Assembly (NCBI GenBank): GCA_008933705.1
Contig: WBUN01000011.1
Location: 1-64,000 of the forward strand
Source of the DNA: Hyphomicrobiaceae bacterium
GTDB lineage: Bacteria; Pseudomonadota; Alphaproteobacteria; Rhizobiales; Hyphomicrobiaceae
Length of the DNA stretch: 64,000 nt
Direction of reading: 5' to 3'
Each line of letters opens with the position of its first letter. The first letter of the stretch is position 1. Shown here in pieces: positions 9,304 to 17,486 of the stretch. Both the position numbers and the translations under genes were made by a program. The notes under the pieces are model-generated. The model made no database searches and was not told the origin of the DNA. It saw only the letters and a list, made by a program, of their open reading frames with translations.

Positions 9304-11151
9304 ATGTCCTTCATCAATCCCAATCCGTTCACGACGCGGCCCGAGATCAACGGCACCTTCGGCGTGGTGGCCACCACGCACTGGATCGGCACGGCCGTCG
9401 GCATGGGCATCCTGGAGCGCGGCGGCAACGCCTTTGACGCCGGCGTTGCCGCGGCCTTCACCCTGCAGGTCGTCGAGCCGCATCTGTGCGGCCCCGGCGG
9501 CGACGTGCCCGTGATGCTCTATGACGTGCGGGAGGCAAAGCCCGTCGTGGTGTGCGGCCAGGGCCCCGCCCCCGCGGGTGCCACGATTGCCCATTACCGC
9601 GGCCACCTGGGACTCGACATCATCCCGGGCACCGGCCTGCTGGCTGCGTGCGTGCCGGGCACATTCGAGACCTACATGGCCATCCTGCGCGACCGCGGCA
9701 CCATGCGGCTGCGCGACGTGCTGGAGCCGGCGCTCAGCTACGCGCGCAACGGCCACCCGCTGGTGGAGCGCGCCTGCGCCACCATCGCCACGGTCGCGCA
9801 GCTCTTCCGCGAGCACTGGCCGAGCTCCGCTGCCGTCTACCTCCCGGGCGGCCAGGTGCCGGAGCCGGGCGCGCTGTTCGGCAACGCCAAGCACGCCGCC
9901 ACCTATGCGCGAATCCTGGAGGAGGCGGAGGCCGGCGGCGGCGGCCGGGACAAGGAGATCGAGCGTGCGCGCCGCGCCTGGAGCCAGGGCTTCGTGGCCG
10001 AGGCGGTCGACAACTTCTGCCGCACCGCCGAGGTCATGGATGTCAGCGGGCGCGCGCACAAGGGCGTGCTGACCGGCGAGGACATGGCACGGTGGCTGCC
10101 GACCATCGAGGATCCCATCCACCTCGACTACGGCAGCTACCGCGTGCTGAAGCCCAACGCATGGACGCAAGGGCCCGTGCTGCTGCAGATGCTGGCCCTG
10201 CTCAAGGGCTTCGACCTCGACAAGCTGGCGCCGACCGACCCCGAGTTCATCCATCTGTGGGCCGAGTGCGCCAAGCTCGCTTACGCCGACCGCGAGGCAT
10301 TCTACGGCGACCCGAAGTTCGTCGATGTACCGATGCAGACGCTCCTGTCGGAAGCCTACAACGCCGAGCGGCGCAAGCTGGTGGGCGATGCCGCGTCGCT
10401 GGAGCAGAGGCCGGGACGCATCGAGGGCTTCGGCGGCAAGGTGATCGTCAAGAGCGCGCGCCAGGCCGCGGCCGGCGCCGGCGAGCCGACGTTTGCGAGC
10501 GTCAATTCCGGTCACGGCGCCGGCGAGCAGGAGGTGAGCCGCAGCGGCGAGGTGCAGGGCGACACCGTGCACATCGACGTCATCGACAGGCACGGCAACA
10601 TGTTCACGGCCACACCGTCCGGCGGCTGGCTGCAATCCTCACCCGTCATTCCCGCGCTGGGCTTCCCGCTCGGAACACGCGCGCAGATGTTCTGGCTGGA
10701 GGAGGGGCAGCCCGCATCGCTCGCGCCCGGCAAGAGGCCGCGCTCGACGCTATCGGTCGGCATGGCCCTGCGCGAGGGCAAGCCTTATCTCGTCTGGGGT
10801 ACGCCAGGGGGCGACCAGCAGGACCAATGGAGCTGCCAGCTCTTCCTGCGCCATGCCAGCCTCAATCACGCGCGGCCGAAGATGAACCTGCAGGAAGCGA
10901 TCGACGCTCCCGCCTGGCATATCGAGCATTTCCCGGCATCCTTCTGGCCGAGGAGCGCACGGCCGGGCGTGCTGGTGGTGGAGGGTCGGCTGCCGCCGGC
11001 AACGATCTCCGAGTTGCAGCGGCGAGGCCACAAGGTGGAGGTGGGCGCCGACTGGTCCGAGGGCAGGCTGACCGCGGCAAGCCAGGACGGCCGGCAGCGC
11101 AAGGCAGCAGCAAATGCCCGGGGCATGCAGGGCTACGCGGCGGGACGCTGA
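9304..11151 (+). CDS. ggt: gamma-glutamyltransferase-family protein
   Basis: A 615-residue Ntn-hydrolase of the gamma-glutamyltranspeptidase family. The N-terminal half shows GVVATTHWIGTAVGMGILERGGNAFDA and the GPGGD motif. The processing-site region reads GDTVHIDVID, where the Thr would be the self-cleavage nucleophile, and is followed by MFTATPSGG. The family cleaves gamma-glutamyl bonds (glutathione, acyl-amide antibiotics) after autoproteolysis into two chains. No clear signal peptide is seen, which suggests a cytosolic member. A GGGGAGG ribosome-binding site precedes the ATG. The DUF1028 gene follows after 27 nt. The precise substrate is unknown. Confidence 0.85.
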   Translation: MSFINPNPFTTRPEINGTFGVVATTHWIGTAVGMGILERGGNAFDAGVAAAFTLQVVEPHLCGPGGDVPVMLYDVREAKPVVVCGQGPAPAGATIAHYRGHLGLDIIPGTGLLAACVPGTFETYMAILRDRGTMRLRDVLEPALSYARNGHPLVERACATIATVAQLFREHWPSSAAVYLPGGQVPEPGALFGNAKHAATYARILEEAEAGGGGRDKEIERARRAWSQGFVAEAVDNFCRTAEVMDVSGRAHKGVLTGEDMARWLPTIEDPIHLDYGSYRVLKPNAWTQGPVLLQMLALLKGFDLDKLAPTDPEFIHLWAECAKLAYADREAFYGDPKFVDVPMQTLLSEAYNAERRKLVGDAASLEQRPGRIEGFGGKVIVKSARQAAAGAGEPTFASVNSGHGAGEQEVSRSGEVQGDTVHIDVIDRHGNMFTATPSGGWLQSSPVIPALGFPLGTRAQMFWLEEGQPASLAPGKRPRSTLSVGMALREGKPYLVWGTPGGDQQDQWSCQLFLRHASLNHARPKMNLQEAIDAPAWHIEHFPASFWPRSARPGVLVVEGRLPPATISELQRRGHKVEVGADWSEGRLTAASQDGRQRKAAANARGMQGYAAGR

Positions 11152-11178
11152 TCGACGCTAAGACGAACGAGGCCAACC

Positions 11179-11892
11179 ATGACCTTCTCGATCATCGCGC
11201 ACGAGGAGAGGACAGGGCGTGTGGGGATTGCGGTTGCAAGCAGGTTCTTTGCGGTCGGCGCCCGCACGGCCTTCATAAGGACCGGCGTCGGCGCCATAGC
11301 CAGCCAGGGCTTGTTCAATCCGTACTATGGGCCGCGCGGGCTGGCCCTGCTCGCGGCCGGCGCCTCCGCCGACGACACCGCGCGCCTGCTGACGTCCGCT
11401 GACGCGGGGCGCGACCTGCGCCAGGTGCACGTCATGGACCGCTGGGGGCGCTTTGCCGCGTTCACGGGGGCCAAGTGCACATCGTGGTCAGGCCACCTCG
11501 TCAAGCCGTCATACTCGGTGGCCGGCAACGTCCTGGCCGGTCCCAAGGTCATCGAGGAGGTGGCCGCCGCCTACGAGAAGGGCGCCCAAACCCCGTTCGC
11601 GCGCCGTCTGATCGCGGCCATGCGCGCCGGCGAGCAGGCTGGCGGCGACAAGCGCGGGCGACAGTCCGCCTCCCTGCTCATCCATGACGATCAGGAGTAT
11701 TCGCTGCTCGATGTCCGTGCCGACGACCACGCAGACCCGCTTGGCGAGTTGGAGCGGCTGGAGGCCATTGCCCGCCAGTCCTGGGTGCACTTCCGCCGCG
11801 TGCTCCCCAACCGTCATGATCCCGACGGCGTCCTTGACGATGGGCAGGCGGATGCCCGCATCAACGCCTCGCGCGCCGAGGGCTATGAATAG
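11179..11892 (+). CDS. DUF1028 family protein (putative Ntn-hydrolase-like)
   Basis: A 237-residue protein with the DUF1028 opening MTFSIIAHEERTGRVGIAVAS, a conserved GVGAIASQG segment and a SVAGNVLAG segment. DUF1028 proteins resemble Ntn hydrolases and often neighbour peptidases or amidases, but no activity is firmly known. Here the gene lies 27 nt after a gamma-glutamyltransferase, which hints at a shared role in gamma-glutamyl or peptide metabolism. Length is normal. Confidence 0.8.
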   Translation: MTFSIIAHEERTGRVGIAVASRFFAVGARTAFIRTGVGAIASQGLFNPYYGPRGLALLAAGASADDTARLLTSADAGRDLRQVHVMDRWGRFAAFTGAKCTSWSGHLVKPSYSVAGNVLAGPKVIEEVAAAYEKGAQTPFARRLIAAMRAGEQAGGDKRGRQSASLLIHDDQEYSLLDVRADDHADPLGELERLEAIARQSWVHFRRVLPNRHDPDGVLDDGQADARINASRAEGYE

Positions 11893-12034
11893 CGCCGAGC
11901 CCCCACCTGCCGGTCGCGGTTAAGAAAGGCCTAATTGCAGCATCTTTTCGGAAAGACTTAAGAAAAACCTTACTATCCATGCGCTTAATGCAGGGAGCGA
12001 CTTTGCCAACGCAACCCGCGCGCGCAGCAGCATC
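11893..12034 (+). promoter_or_regulatory. promoter region of the Wzc-like gene with two TTAAGAAA direct repeats
   Basis: An AT-rich stretch with two similar sites: TTAAGAAAGGCCTAA at 11920 and TTAAGAAAAACCTTA at 11958, 38 bp apart. They resemble CtrA-type TTAA-N7-TTAA boxes with one and two mismatches in the second half, or could bind another dimeric regulator. They lie just upstream of the polysaccharide gene start at 12035. Confidence 0.35.
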
Positions 12035-13540
12035 ATGCACCCCCAATTTCCGGCGATTACCGATACTGTCGATCTCCGCACTCTGGGGGCGGCCGTCAAG
12101 AAAAGCTTGGAGACGCTGCTCGTCGCCACGCTTCTGGCGGGCCTCGCGTTCTTCGCCGTCCTGTGGCAGCCGACGCAGCGCAGCGCGGCGCAGGCGGGCC
12201 CCGAGCCCGTCGCCGCCGAAGCACCGCGTGAGCCCGACCAGTCCCTCGTCGACCTGGCCGGCGCCCACGCCAAGGCGATGGCCGCCCGCGCGGAAGCCGA
12301 ATCGCGCCTGCGCCTCGCTCGCGAGATGTTGGCTCGGGGCACGGCCGAATCGCTCCCTGATGCGGGGGCGTCGGCGCAGGTTGGCGACCTCATCACCCAG
12401 CGCATGCGCATCGAGCGCCAGATCGCGGAGCTGTCGGCGACGCTTGTCCAGAGCGATCCCGGCATGAAGCAGCTCGTCGTGGAGCTTGCCGGGCTGAACC
12501 GGCAAATCAAGAGCGAGATCGACAAGATCGTGGGCGACCTTGAGCGGCAGGCGGCGGTCGCGGCGCTGCATGAGGAGCAGCTCAGGCGGCGCATCGCAAC
12601 CATGCGTGACCAAGGCGCTACAGTGGCTGCCGGCCCGCAGGCCGCATCGGAAGCGCAGATCGGCCCGCGCGCCGCACCCGCCAGCGAGACGACCTCCCCG
12701 CGGCTCGGCACGCTGACCTTGCTGGCCATGCTGGCAACGCTGCTGCTCGGCCTCGCCTGGGTCGCCGCACGCACCCTTCTCGGCCCCGTCGGCAGCGCGG
12801 GGAAGGGTCGCGCCAGGACCCCGGCTCCCACGCCGGCCACCGAAGCCCACCAGGCATCGCCGGTCATGGTCGCCGGCGTGTCATCCCAATCCGGCCAGCC
12901 GATCCAGACGCTGCGCTCCGCCGCATCTCTGGCGTGCCATCTGAAGTCCGTGGCCGCGGGCAGGAGCGGATTTCGCATCTTCGTTGCGGGAGACGCTGCG
13001 GCAGAGGGCGCCGGGCGCGCTGCGCTCGACCTCGCAGGGGCACTCGCACGGCTGGGCCGGCAGGCCATCGTTCTCGACTGGAGCGCCGATGGCAACGGGC
13101 TGACGCACGAGCTCGGCAAAGCCCCTTCCCTGGGCGTTGCTGACGTGCTGTCTGGGCGCGCCACCTTCGAGGACGTGATCGAGCCGCTGCCAGGCTCGAA
13201 GGCGCACGTCATCGCCGCCGGATCGAGCGCGGCAGGCAGGGCTGCCGCCGGCGACAGAGACCGGGTCAACATGTTTCTGGACGCCCTGGACGAGGCCTAT
13301 GACGACGTCATCGTCACGGGCGGCACCGAAGCGATGCGCGAGCTGTTCGCCACCATCGAAGGCCGGATCGATGCCGGCGTCGTCGTCGGCAGCGGTGTGT
13401 CGGCTCCTGCCCGTGAATTTCTGGCCCGTGAATTTCTGGGCTCCACCGGAACAAACCTCGACATCGTCCGCTACGAATCCACAGCGCAGGCGCTGCACCA
13501 CGACGTCAGGTTACACACGCTTCGCGGTGCGCTAATCTGA
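12035..13540 (+). CDS. Wzc/GumC-like polysaccharide co-polymerase with a degenerate kinase-like domain
   Basis: A 501-residue inner-membrane protein. A first membrane segment lies near residues 27-45, followed by a periplasmic part rich in Ala/Glu/Arg heptads (coiled coil, about 70-190) and a second membrane segment near 230-248. A cytosolic domain of BY-kinase/ParA-like fold covers about 285-480. It is much shorter than full Wzc proteins (about 720 residues). The kinase domain's first strand (FRIFVAGDAAAEGAGRA) occupies the Walker A place but lacks the GxxGxGK(T/S) pattern, and no C-terminal tyrosine cluster is seen. It is therefore likely non-catalytic and structural. Its place before a polysaccharide deacetylase fits exopolysaccharide assembly. 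Confidence 0.65.
   Translation: MHPQFPAITDTVDLRTLGAAVKKSLETLLVATLLAGLAFFAVLWQPTQRSAAQAGPEPVAAEAPREPDQSLVDLAGAHAKAMAARAEAESRLRLAREMLARGTAESLPDAGASAQVGDLITQRMRIERQIAELSATLVQSDPGMKQLVVELAGLNRQIKSEIDKIVGDLERQAAVAALHEEQLRRRIATMRDQGATVAAGPQAASEAQIGPRAAPASETTSPRLGTLTLLAMLATLLLGLAWVAARTLLGPVGSAGKGRARTPAPTPATEAHQASPVMVAGVSSQSGQPIQTLRSAASLACHLKSVAAGRSGFRIFVAGDAAAEGAGRAALDLAGALARLGRQAIVLDWSADGNGLTHELGKAPSLGVADVLSGRATFEDVIEPLPGSKAHVIAAGSSAAGRAAAGDRDRVNMFLDALDEAYDDVIVTGGTEAMRELFATIEGRIDAGVVVGSGVSAPAREFLAREFLGSTGTNLDIVRYESTAQALHHDVRLHTLRGALI
13410..13439 (+). repeat. 15-bp perfect tandem duplication inside the Wzc-like gene
   Basis: CCCGTGAATTTCTGG occurs twice in direct succession (13410-13424 and 13425-13439), keeping the reading frame and duplicating the residues AREFL. 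This looks like a recent replication-slippage event. Confidence 0.9.
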
Positions 13541-13589
13541 ATTGAATCGGCCAATTGCGGACCGACCGCTCGGGGGGAGCTGTTGCGGC

Positions 13590-14660
13590 ATGAGCCGACG
13601 CACGACGAAATTGCTGAAGGCCGTCCTCTCGACGCTGCACTACACCGGCGCCGACAGCATGATTGCGCCGTTCACGCGTGGCGCCGGCGCCATCCTCATG
13701 CTCCACCACGTGTCGCCGGAGAAGCCGGACGCCTTCGAGCCCAATCGCGTCTTGAAGGTCACGCCGCTGTTCCTGGAGCAGGTGATCCAGCAGGTCAGAG
13801 GCGCGGGGTTCGAGATCCTGTCGCTGGACGATGCGCATTTCCGGCTGATCGAAGGCGATTCGCGCCGGCCGTTCGTGTGCTTCACCTTCGACGACGGCTA
13901 TCGTGACAACCTCGAGCACGCCTATCCCGTGTTCAAGCGCTACGACCTGCCTTTCGCCGTCTACATCCCGACCGACTACCCTGACGGAAACGGTGACCTG
14001 TGGTGGCTGGCGCTGGAAAAGGTCATCGCCGTGGTCAATGCGCTGACCGTCAAGATCGACGGCTCGTCGCGCAGGCTGAAATGCACAACGCCGGCCGAGA
14101 AGGACGCGGCGTTCCAGACCGTCTACTGGTGGCTGCGGAGCATCGACGAAAACGATGCGCGAGCCTTTGTGCACGAGCTGTGCCAAGGCATCGGTTTCGA
14201 CGCCTACACGCTGTGCACCGACCTCGTAATGAGCTGGGGCGAGATCCGGCAGTTGGCGGCCGATCCGCGCGTGACGATCGGCGCGCACACCCGGCGGCAT
14301 TTCGCCCTGGCGAAGCTGACCCTTGCCGAAGCGAGGGCCGAGATCGAGGAAAGCGTGAAGCGGATCGAGCACGAAACCGGGCTCCCCTGCCGTCACTTCA
14401 GCTATCCCTACGGCGACGAGATGAGCGCAGGCCCGCGCGAGTTCCAGCTTGTGAAGGAGCTGGGCCTCAGAACCGGCGTGACCACCCGCCGGGGCGTCAT
14501 CCACCGCGACGGCGGCTGCGAAATGTCCGCCCTCCCCCGCATCTCGCTCAGCGGTCAGTACCGTAACCCTCGCTACGTGAAGGTGCTGCTCAGCGGGGCA
14601 CCCCTGCCGCTCTTCGGTCTGGTACAGAAGGGGCTGGGGCGGCCCCTGCCGGTCACCTGA
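13590..14660 (+). CDS. NodB-type polysaccharide deacetylase
   Basis: A 356-residue carbohydrate esterase family 4 protein. An ILMLHHVS segment is followed by the metal-site motif TFDDGYRDN, then AHTRRH and a HFSYPYGD motif, the usual NodB order. The family removes N- or O-acetyl groups from polysaccharides such as poly-N-acetylglucosamine or peptidoglycan. No signal peptide is evident. The ATG at 13590, with CGGGGGGAGC upstream, is chosen over the track's TTG at 13542. It follows the Wzc-like gene by 49 nt, so both probably serve one polysaccharide pathway. Confidence 0.8.
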   Translation: MSRRTTKLLKAVLSTLHYTGADSMIAPFTRGAGAILMLHHVSPEKPDAFEPNRVLKVTPLFLEQVIQQVRGAGFEILSLDDAHFRLIEGDSRRPFVCFTFDDGYRDNLEHAYPVFKRYDLPFAVYIPTDYPDGNGDLWWLALEKVIAVVNALTVKIDGSSRRLKCTTPAEKDAAFQTVYWWLRSIDENDARAFVHELCQGIGFDAYTLCTDLVMSWGEIRQLAADPRVTIGAHTRRHFALAKLTLAEARAEIEESVKRIEHETGLPCRHFSYPYGDEMSAGPREFQLVKELGLRTGVTTRRGVIHRDGGCEMSALPRISLSGQYRNPRYVKVLLSGAPLPLFGLVQKGLGRPLPVT

Positions 14661-14732
14661 ATTGGCCCCTGCCTCGGCCCCGGCGAAGCGCCGCATGCAA
14701 AACGAGCGCAAAAGCGCTTAAGAGATGCGGTC

Positions 14733-15824
14733 ATGGCACACGCGCAATCCCTTGGAGCACACCCGAGCGCAGCAGCCCGCACCGGGTCGGTGCGCGCCTG
14801 GCTGCTGACCGTGGCCGCGCTGGTTTTCCTCATGGTGAGCATCGGCGGCGCCACCCGTCTGACCGGCTCAGGCCTCTCCATCACCGAGTGGCAGCCGATC
14901 ATCGGCGTCGTGCCCCCCTTGTCGGAGAGCGACTGGCGCGAGGCGTTCGCCAAGTATCAGCAGATCCCCCAGTACCACCACGTCAACAAGGGCATGAGCC
15001 TGGAGGCGTTCAAGGGCATCTTCTGGTGGGAATGGGCGCATCGCTTTCTCGGCCGCCTCGTCGGCGTCGTCTTCTTCGTGCCGTTCGTCGTGCTGCTGGC
15101 ACTCGGCCGCATCCCCCGCAGCCTGATCCCGGGGCTGGCCGCGATCTTCGTGCTCGGCGGCCTGCAAGGATTTGTCGGCTGGTACATGGTGCGATCGGGC
15201 CTGGCCGACCGCATCGACGTCAGCCAGTACCGGCTCGCCCTGCATCTCGGCCTCGCCATCATCATCTTCGGTGCACTCCTGTGGGTTGCGCTCTCGCTCG
15301 GTGCACCGAGAAGCGCGCAGAGCGCCTCCACGACGACCTCGCGCTGGGCCGCCTGCATCGTGGCGCTGACTTTCTTCCAGATCCTGCTCGGCGCGCTCGT
15401 TGCGGGCCTCAAGGCCGGAATGGCCTACAACACCTGGCCGCTGATGGACGGCAGCCTCGTCCCCAAGGGCCTCGGCGCCATCGAGCCCTGGTATTTGAAC
15501 CTCTTCGAGAACGCCATGACGGTGCAGTTCAACCACCGCATCGTCGCCTACGCGCTCGCGCTCGCGGTCGTCTGGCACGCGTGGTCCGTGGCGCAGAGCG
15601 GCGACGGCCGTGCGCGTCTGTCGGCATTCGCCCTCGCGGCCGGCACCGTAGCCCAGGCCGCGCTCGGCATCTGGACGCTGCTCGCGCAGGTGCCGCTGGC
15701 GCTCGCCCTTGCGCATCAGGCCGGCGCGGCGGCGCTTTTTGCATTGGCGGTCTGGCATCTGCACGTCACGCAACCGCGAGCAGACAGCGCCGCTGCATTG
15801 CCGCCCCGTGCCGGCCAGCGCTAG
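14733..15824 (+). CDS. ctaA: heme A synthase (COX15/CtaA)
   Basis: A 363-residue polytopic membrane protein with about eight membrane segments. Family hallmarks are GGATRLTGSGLSITEW near the N-terminus, WWEWAHRFLGRLVG, VQFNHR and ALAHQAGAA, which carry the heme-ligand histidines. It oxidises heme O to heme A for cytochrome c oxidase in the cytoplasmic membrane. Length and motifs match the alphaproteobacterial type that lacks the Cys pair of Bacillus CtaA. The oxidase genes are not in the window. Confidence 0.92.
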   Translation: MAHAQSLGAHPSAAARTGSVRAWLLTVAALVFLMVSIGGATRLTGSGLSITEWQPIIGVVPPLSESDWREAFAKYQQIPQYHHVNKGMSLEAFKGIFWWEWAHRFLGRLVGVVFFVPFVVLLALGRIPRSLIPGLAAIFVLGGLQGFVGWYMVRSGLADRIDVSQYRLALHLGLAIIIFGALLWVALSLGAPRSAQSASTTTSRWAACIVALTFFQILLGALVAGLKAGMAYNTWPLMDGSLVPKGLGAIEPWYLNLFENAMTVQFNHRIVAYALALAVVWHAWSVAQSGDGRARLSAFALAAGTVAQAALGIWTLLAQVPLALALAHQAGAAALFALAVWHLHVTQPRADSAAALPPRAGQR

Positions 15825-15859
15825 CCTGTGCGGATCGCCCGCATCTGCAACGGAATGTC

Positions 15860-16825
15860 ATGATCGCCGGCCCGAAGAATGCCGCTCCAGCCCCCGCCGT
15901 CGCGACGGTTCCCGACGCACCACGCGGCAACTGGGTCGATCGCGCGGCACCGCCATCCTGGCGGCCCTATCTGCGGCTGGCGCGCTTCGACCGCCCGATC
16001 GGGGCGTGGCTGCTGCTGTTCCCCTGCTGGTGGGCGCAGGCGCTTGCCGAGCTGGCGCTGCAGCGGCCCTATCCCAACCCGTGGTACCTGGCACTCTTCT
16101 TCATCGGCGCCTTCGTCATGCGCGGCGCCGGCTGCACCTATAACGACATCGTCGACAGGGAGTACGACGCGCGTGTCGCGCGCACGGCGGCCAGGCCCAT
16201 TCCCTCGGGCCAGGTCAGCGTCGCCCAGGCCAGGATGTTCATCGTCGCGCTGTGCCTGATCGGGTTGCTGATCCTCCTCCAGTTCAACACATTCACGATC
16301 GTCCTCGGGGCCGCCTCGCTGCTGCTGATCGCCATCTACCCGTTCATGAAGCGGTTCACGTTCTGGCCGCAGGCGGTGCTCGGCCTGACCTTCAAGTGGG
16401 GTGCACTCGTCGGCTGGACGGCCGTCACCGGATCGCTGTCGACCCCGGCGGTCGCGCTCTACGCCGGCAGCGTGATGTGGACCATCGCCTATGACACCAT
16501 CTATGCCCATCAGGACAAGGAGGACGATCTCGCCATCGGCCTGAAGTCCACGGCGCTTCGATTCGGCGAGGCGACGCCCCGCTGGCTCGCCGTATTCTAT
16601 GCAGGCGCGATACTGCTCTGGGGCTGCGCGGGAATTCTGGCCGGCGCGCATCTGGCGTTCTTTTTCGCGCTGGCATTGACCGCGGTGCATTTCGCCTGGC
16701 AGATCGCGACACTCGACATCAACGATCCCGGCAACTGCCTCCACCGCTTCCGCTCGAATCAGACGGTCGGATGGATGCTGTTCCTCGGGCTGTCGGCCGA
16801 TATGGTGCTGGCCGCTTTGGCCTGA
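15860..16825 (+). CDS. ubiA: 4-hydroxybenzoate octaprenyltransferase
   Basis: A 321-residue membrane prenyltransferase. Both Asp-rich motifs are present: NDIVDREYD at residues 95-103 and DKEDDL near 225, which bind Mg-diphosphate. It attaches the polyprenyl tail to 4-hydroxybenzoate in ubiquinone synthesis. The ATG at 15860 is chosen; the track's 645-aa ORF is a read-through of an overlapping frame in ctaA. It follows ctaA by 35 nt, so the two may be co-transcribed, both serving respiration. Confidence 0.92.
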   Translation: MIAGPKNAAPAPAVATVPDAPRGNWVDRAAPPSWRPYLRLARFDRPIGAWLLLFPCWWAQALAELALQRPYPNPWYLALFFIGAFVMRGAGCTYNDIVDREYDARVARTAARPIPSGQVSVAQARMFIVALCLIGLLILLQFNTFTIVLGAASLLLIAIYPFMKRFTFWPQAVLGLTFKWGALVGWTAVTGSLSTPAVALYAGSVMWTIAYDTIYAHQDKEDDLAIGLKSTALRFGEATPRWLAVFYAGAILLWGCAGILAGAHLAFFFALALTAVHFAWQIATLDINDPGNCLHRFRSNQTVGWMLFLGLSADMVLAALA

Positions 16826-17114
16826 TCGATTTCGAAGCAGGTGCCCAAGACTCAAACAACAATGCGGTGCAACCGGCAACCGCCGATCACACCGCATATA
16901 GCCCGTCAACTCCTGAGCAGCCGTCTGGTCAGCGGCCTTGCATCACACCTTGCCAGAAAAGGCTTCCGAACCGCTTAAGTCGCAGGGTAAATGAGTGCTT
17001 GTCCCCGTCGCCATTGAGGGACCGGACGGCCTCTTCTTGCTGGCGCATGGAGGCCGACGATCTTGAGCCTCGCGGCGATTGGTCTTCTTTGCCCGTTTCC
17101 AGGAAGCAGCGAGC

Positions 17115-17381
17115 ATGACCGCCAAAGACGCAACCAGCCGCCCGACCAAGCAACTTCTGCATCTGGTGTTCGGCGGCGAGCTCAAGTCGCTCGACAGCGT
17201 AGAGTTCGTCAGCACCGATGCGCTCGATGTCATCGGCATCTACCCGAACTACGCGGAGGCCTACAAAGCTTGGAAAGCGGCAGCACAGCGCAGCGTCGAC
17301 AATGCACACATGCGCTACTTCATCGTCCACATGCACCGCCTGATGGACCCCGAGAAGATGCCGCCGCCTTCGCGCTCCTGA
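17115..17381 (+). CDS. DUF4170 family protein
   Basis: An 88-residue protein with the conserved core LHLVFGGELKSLDSVEF, then DVIGIYPNYAEAYKAWKAAAQ and RYFIVHMHRL. This is the DUF4170 pattern, of unknown function and mostly alphaproteobacterial. In Rhizobiales it sits at the head of the Kdo/lipid A gene block, exactly as here. The start at 17115 is preferred to 17079 because it begins at the conserved region. Confidence 0.8.
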   Translation: MTAKDATSRPTKQLLHLVFGGELKSLDSVEFVSTDALDVIGIYPNYAEAYKAWKAAAQRSVDNAHMRYFIVHMHRLMDPEKMPPPSRS

Positions 17382-17486
17382 CGCTGTTGCGCCCAGATTT
17401 GCCCATAACGGGGGTTGCCCAGGATCGGTAGCCTCGCTGCCGCCGACCTGTTAGGTAGGCTATAGAGCCCGTCCCGCCACCTCGAT

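Noticed and set aside
9280-10635. 451-aa minus-strand ORF inside ggt
   Set aside because: Antisense shadow of a gene with clear family motifs.
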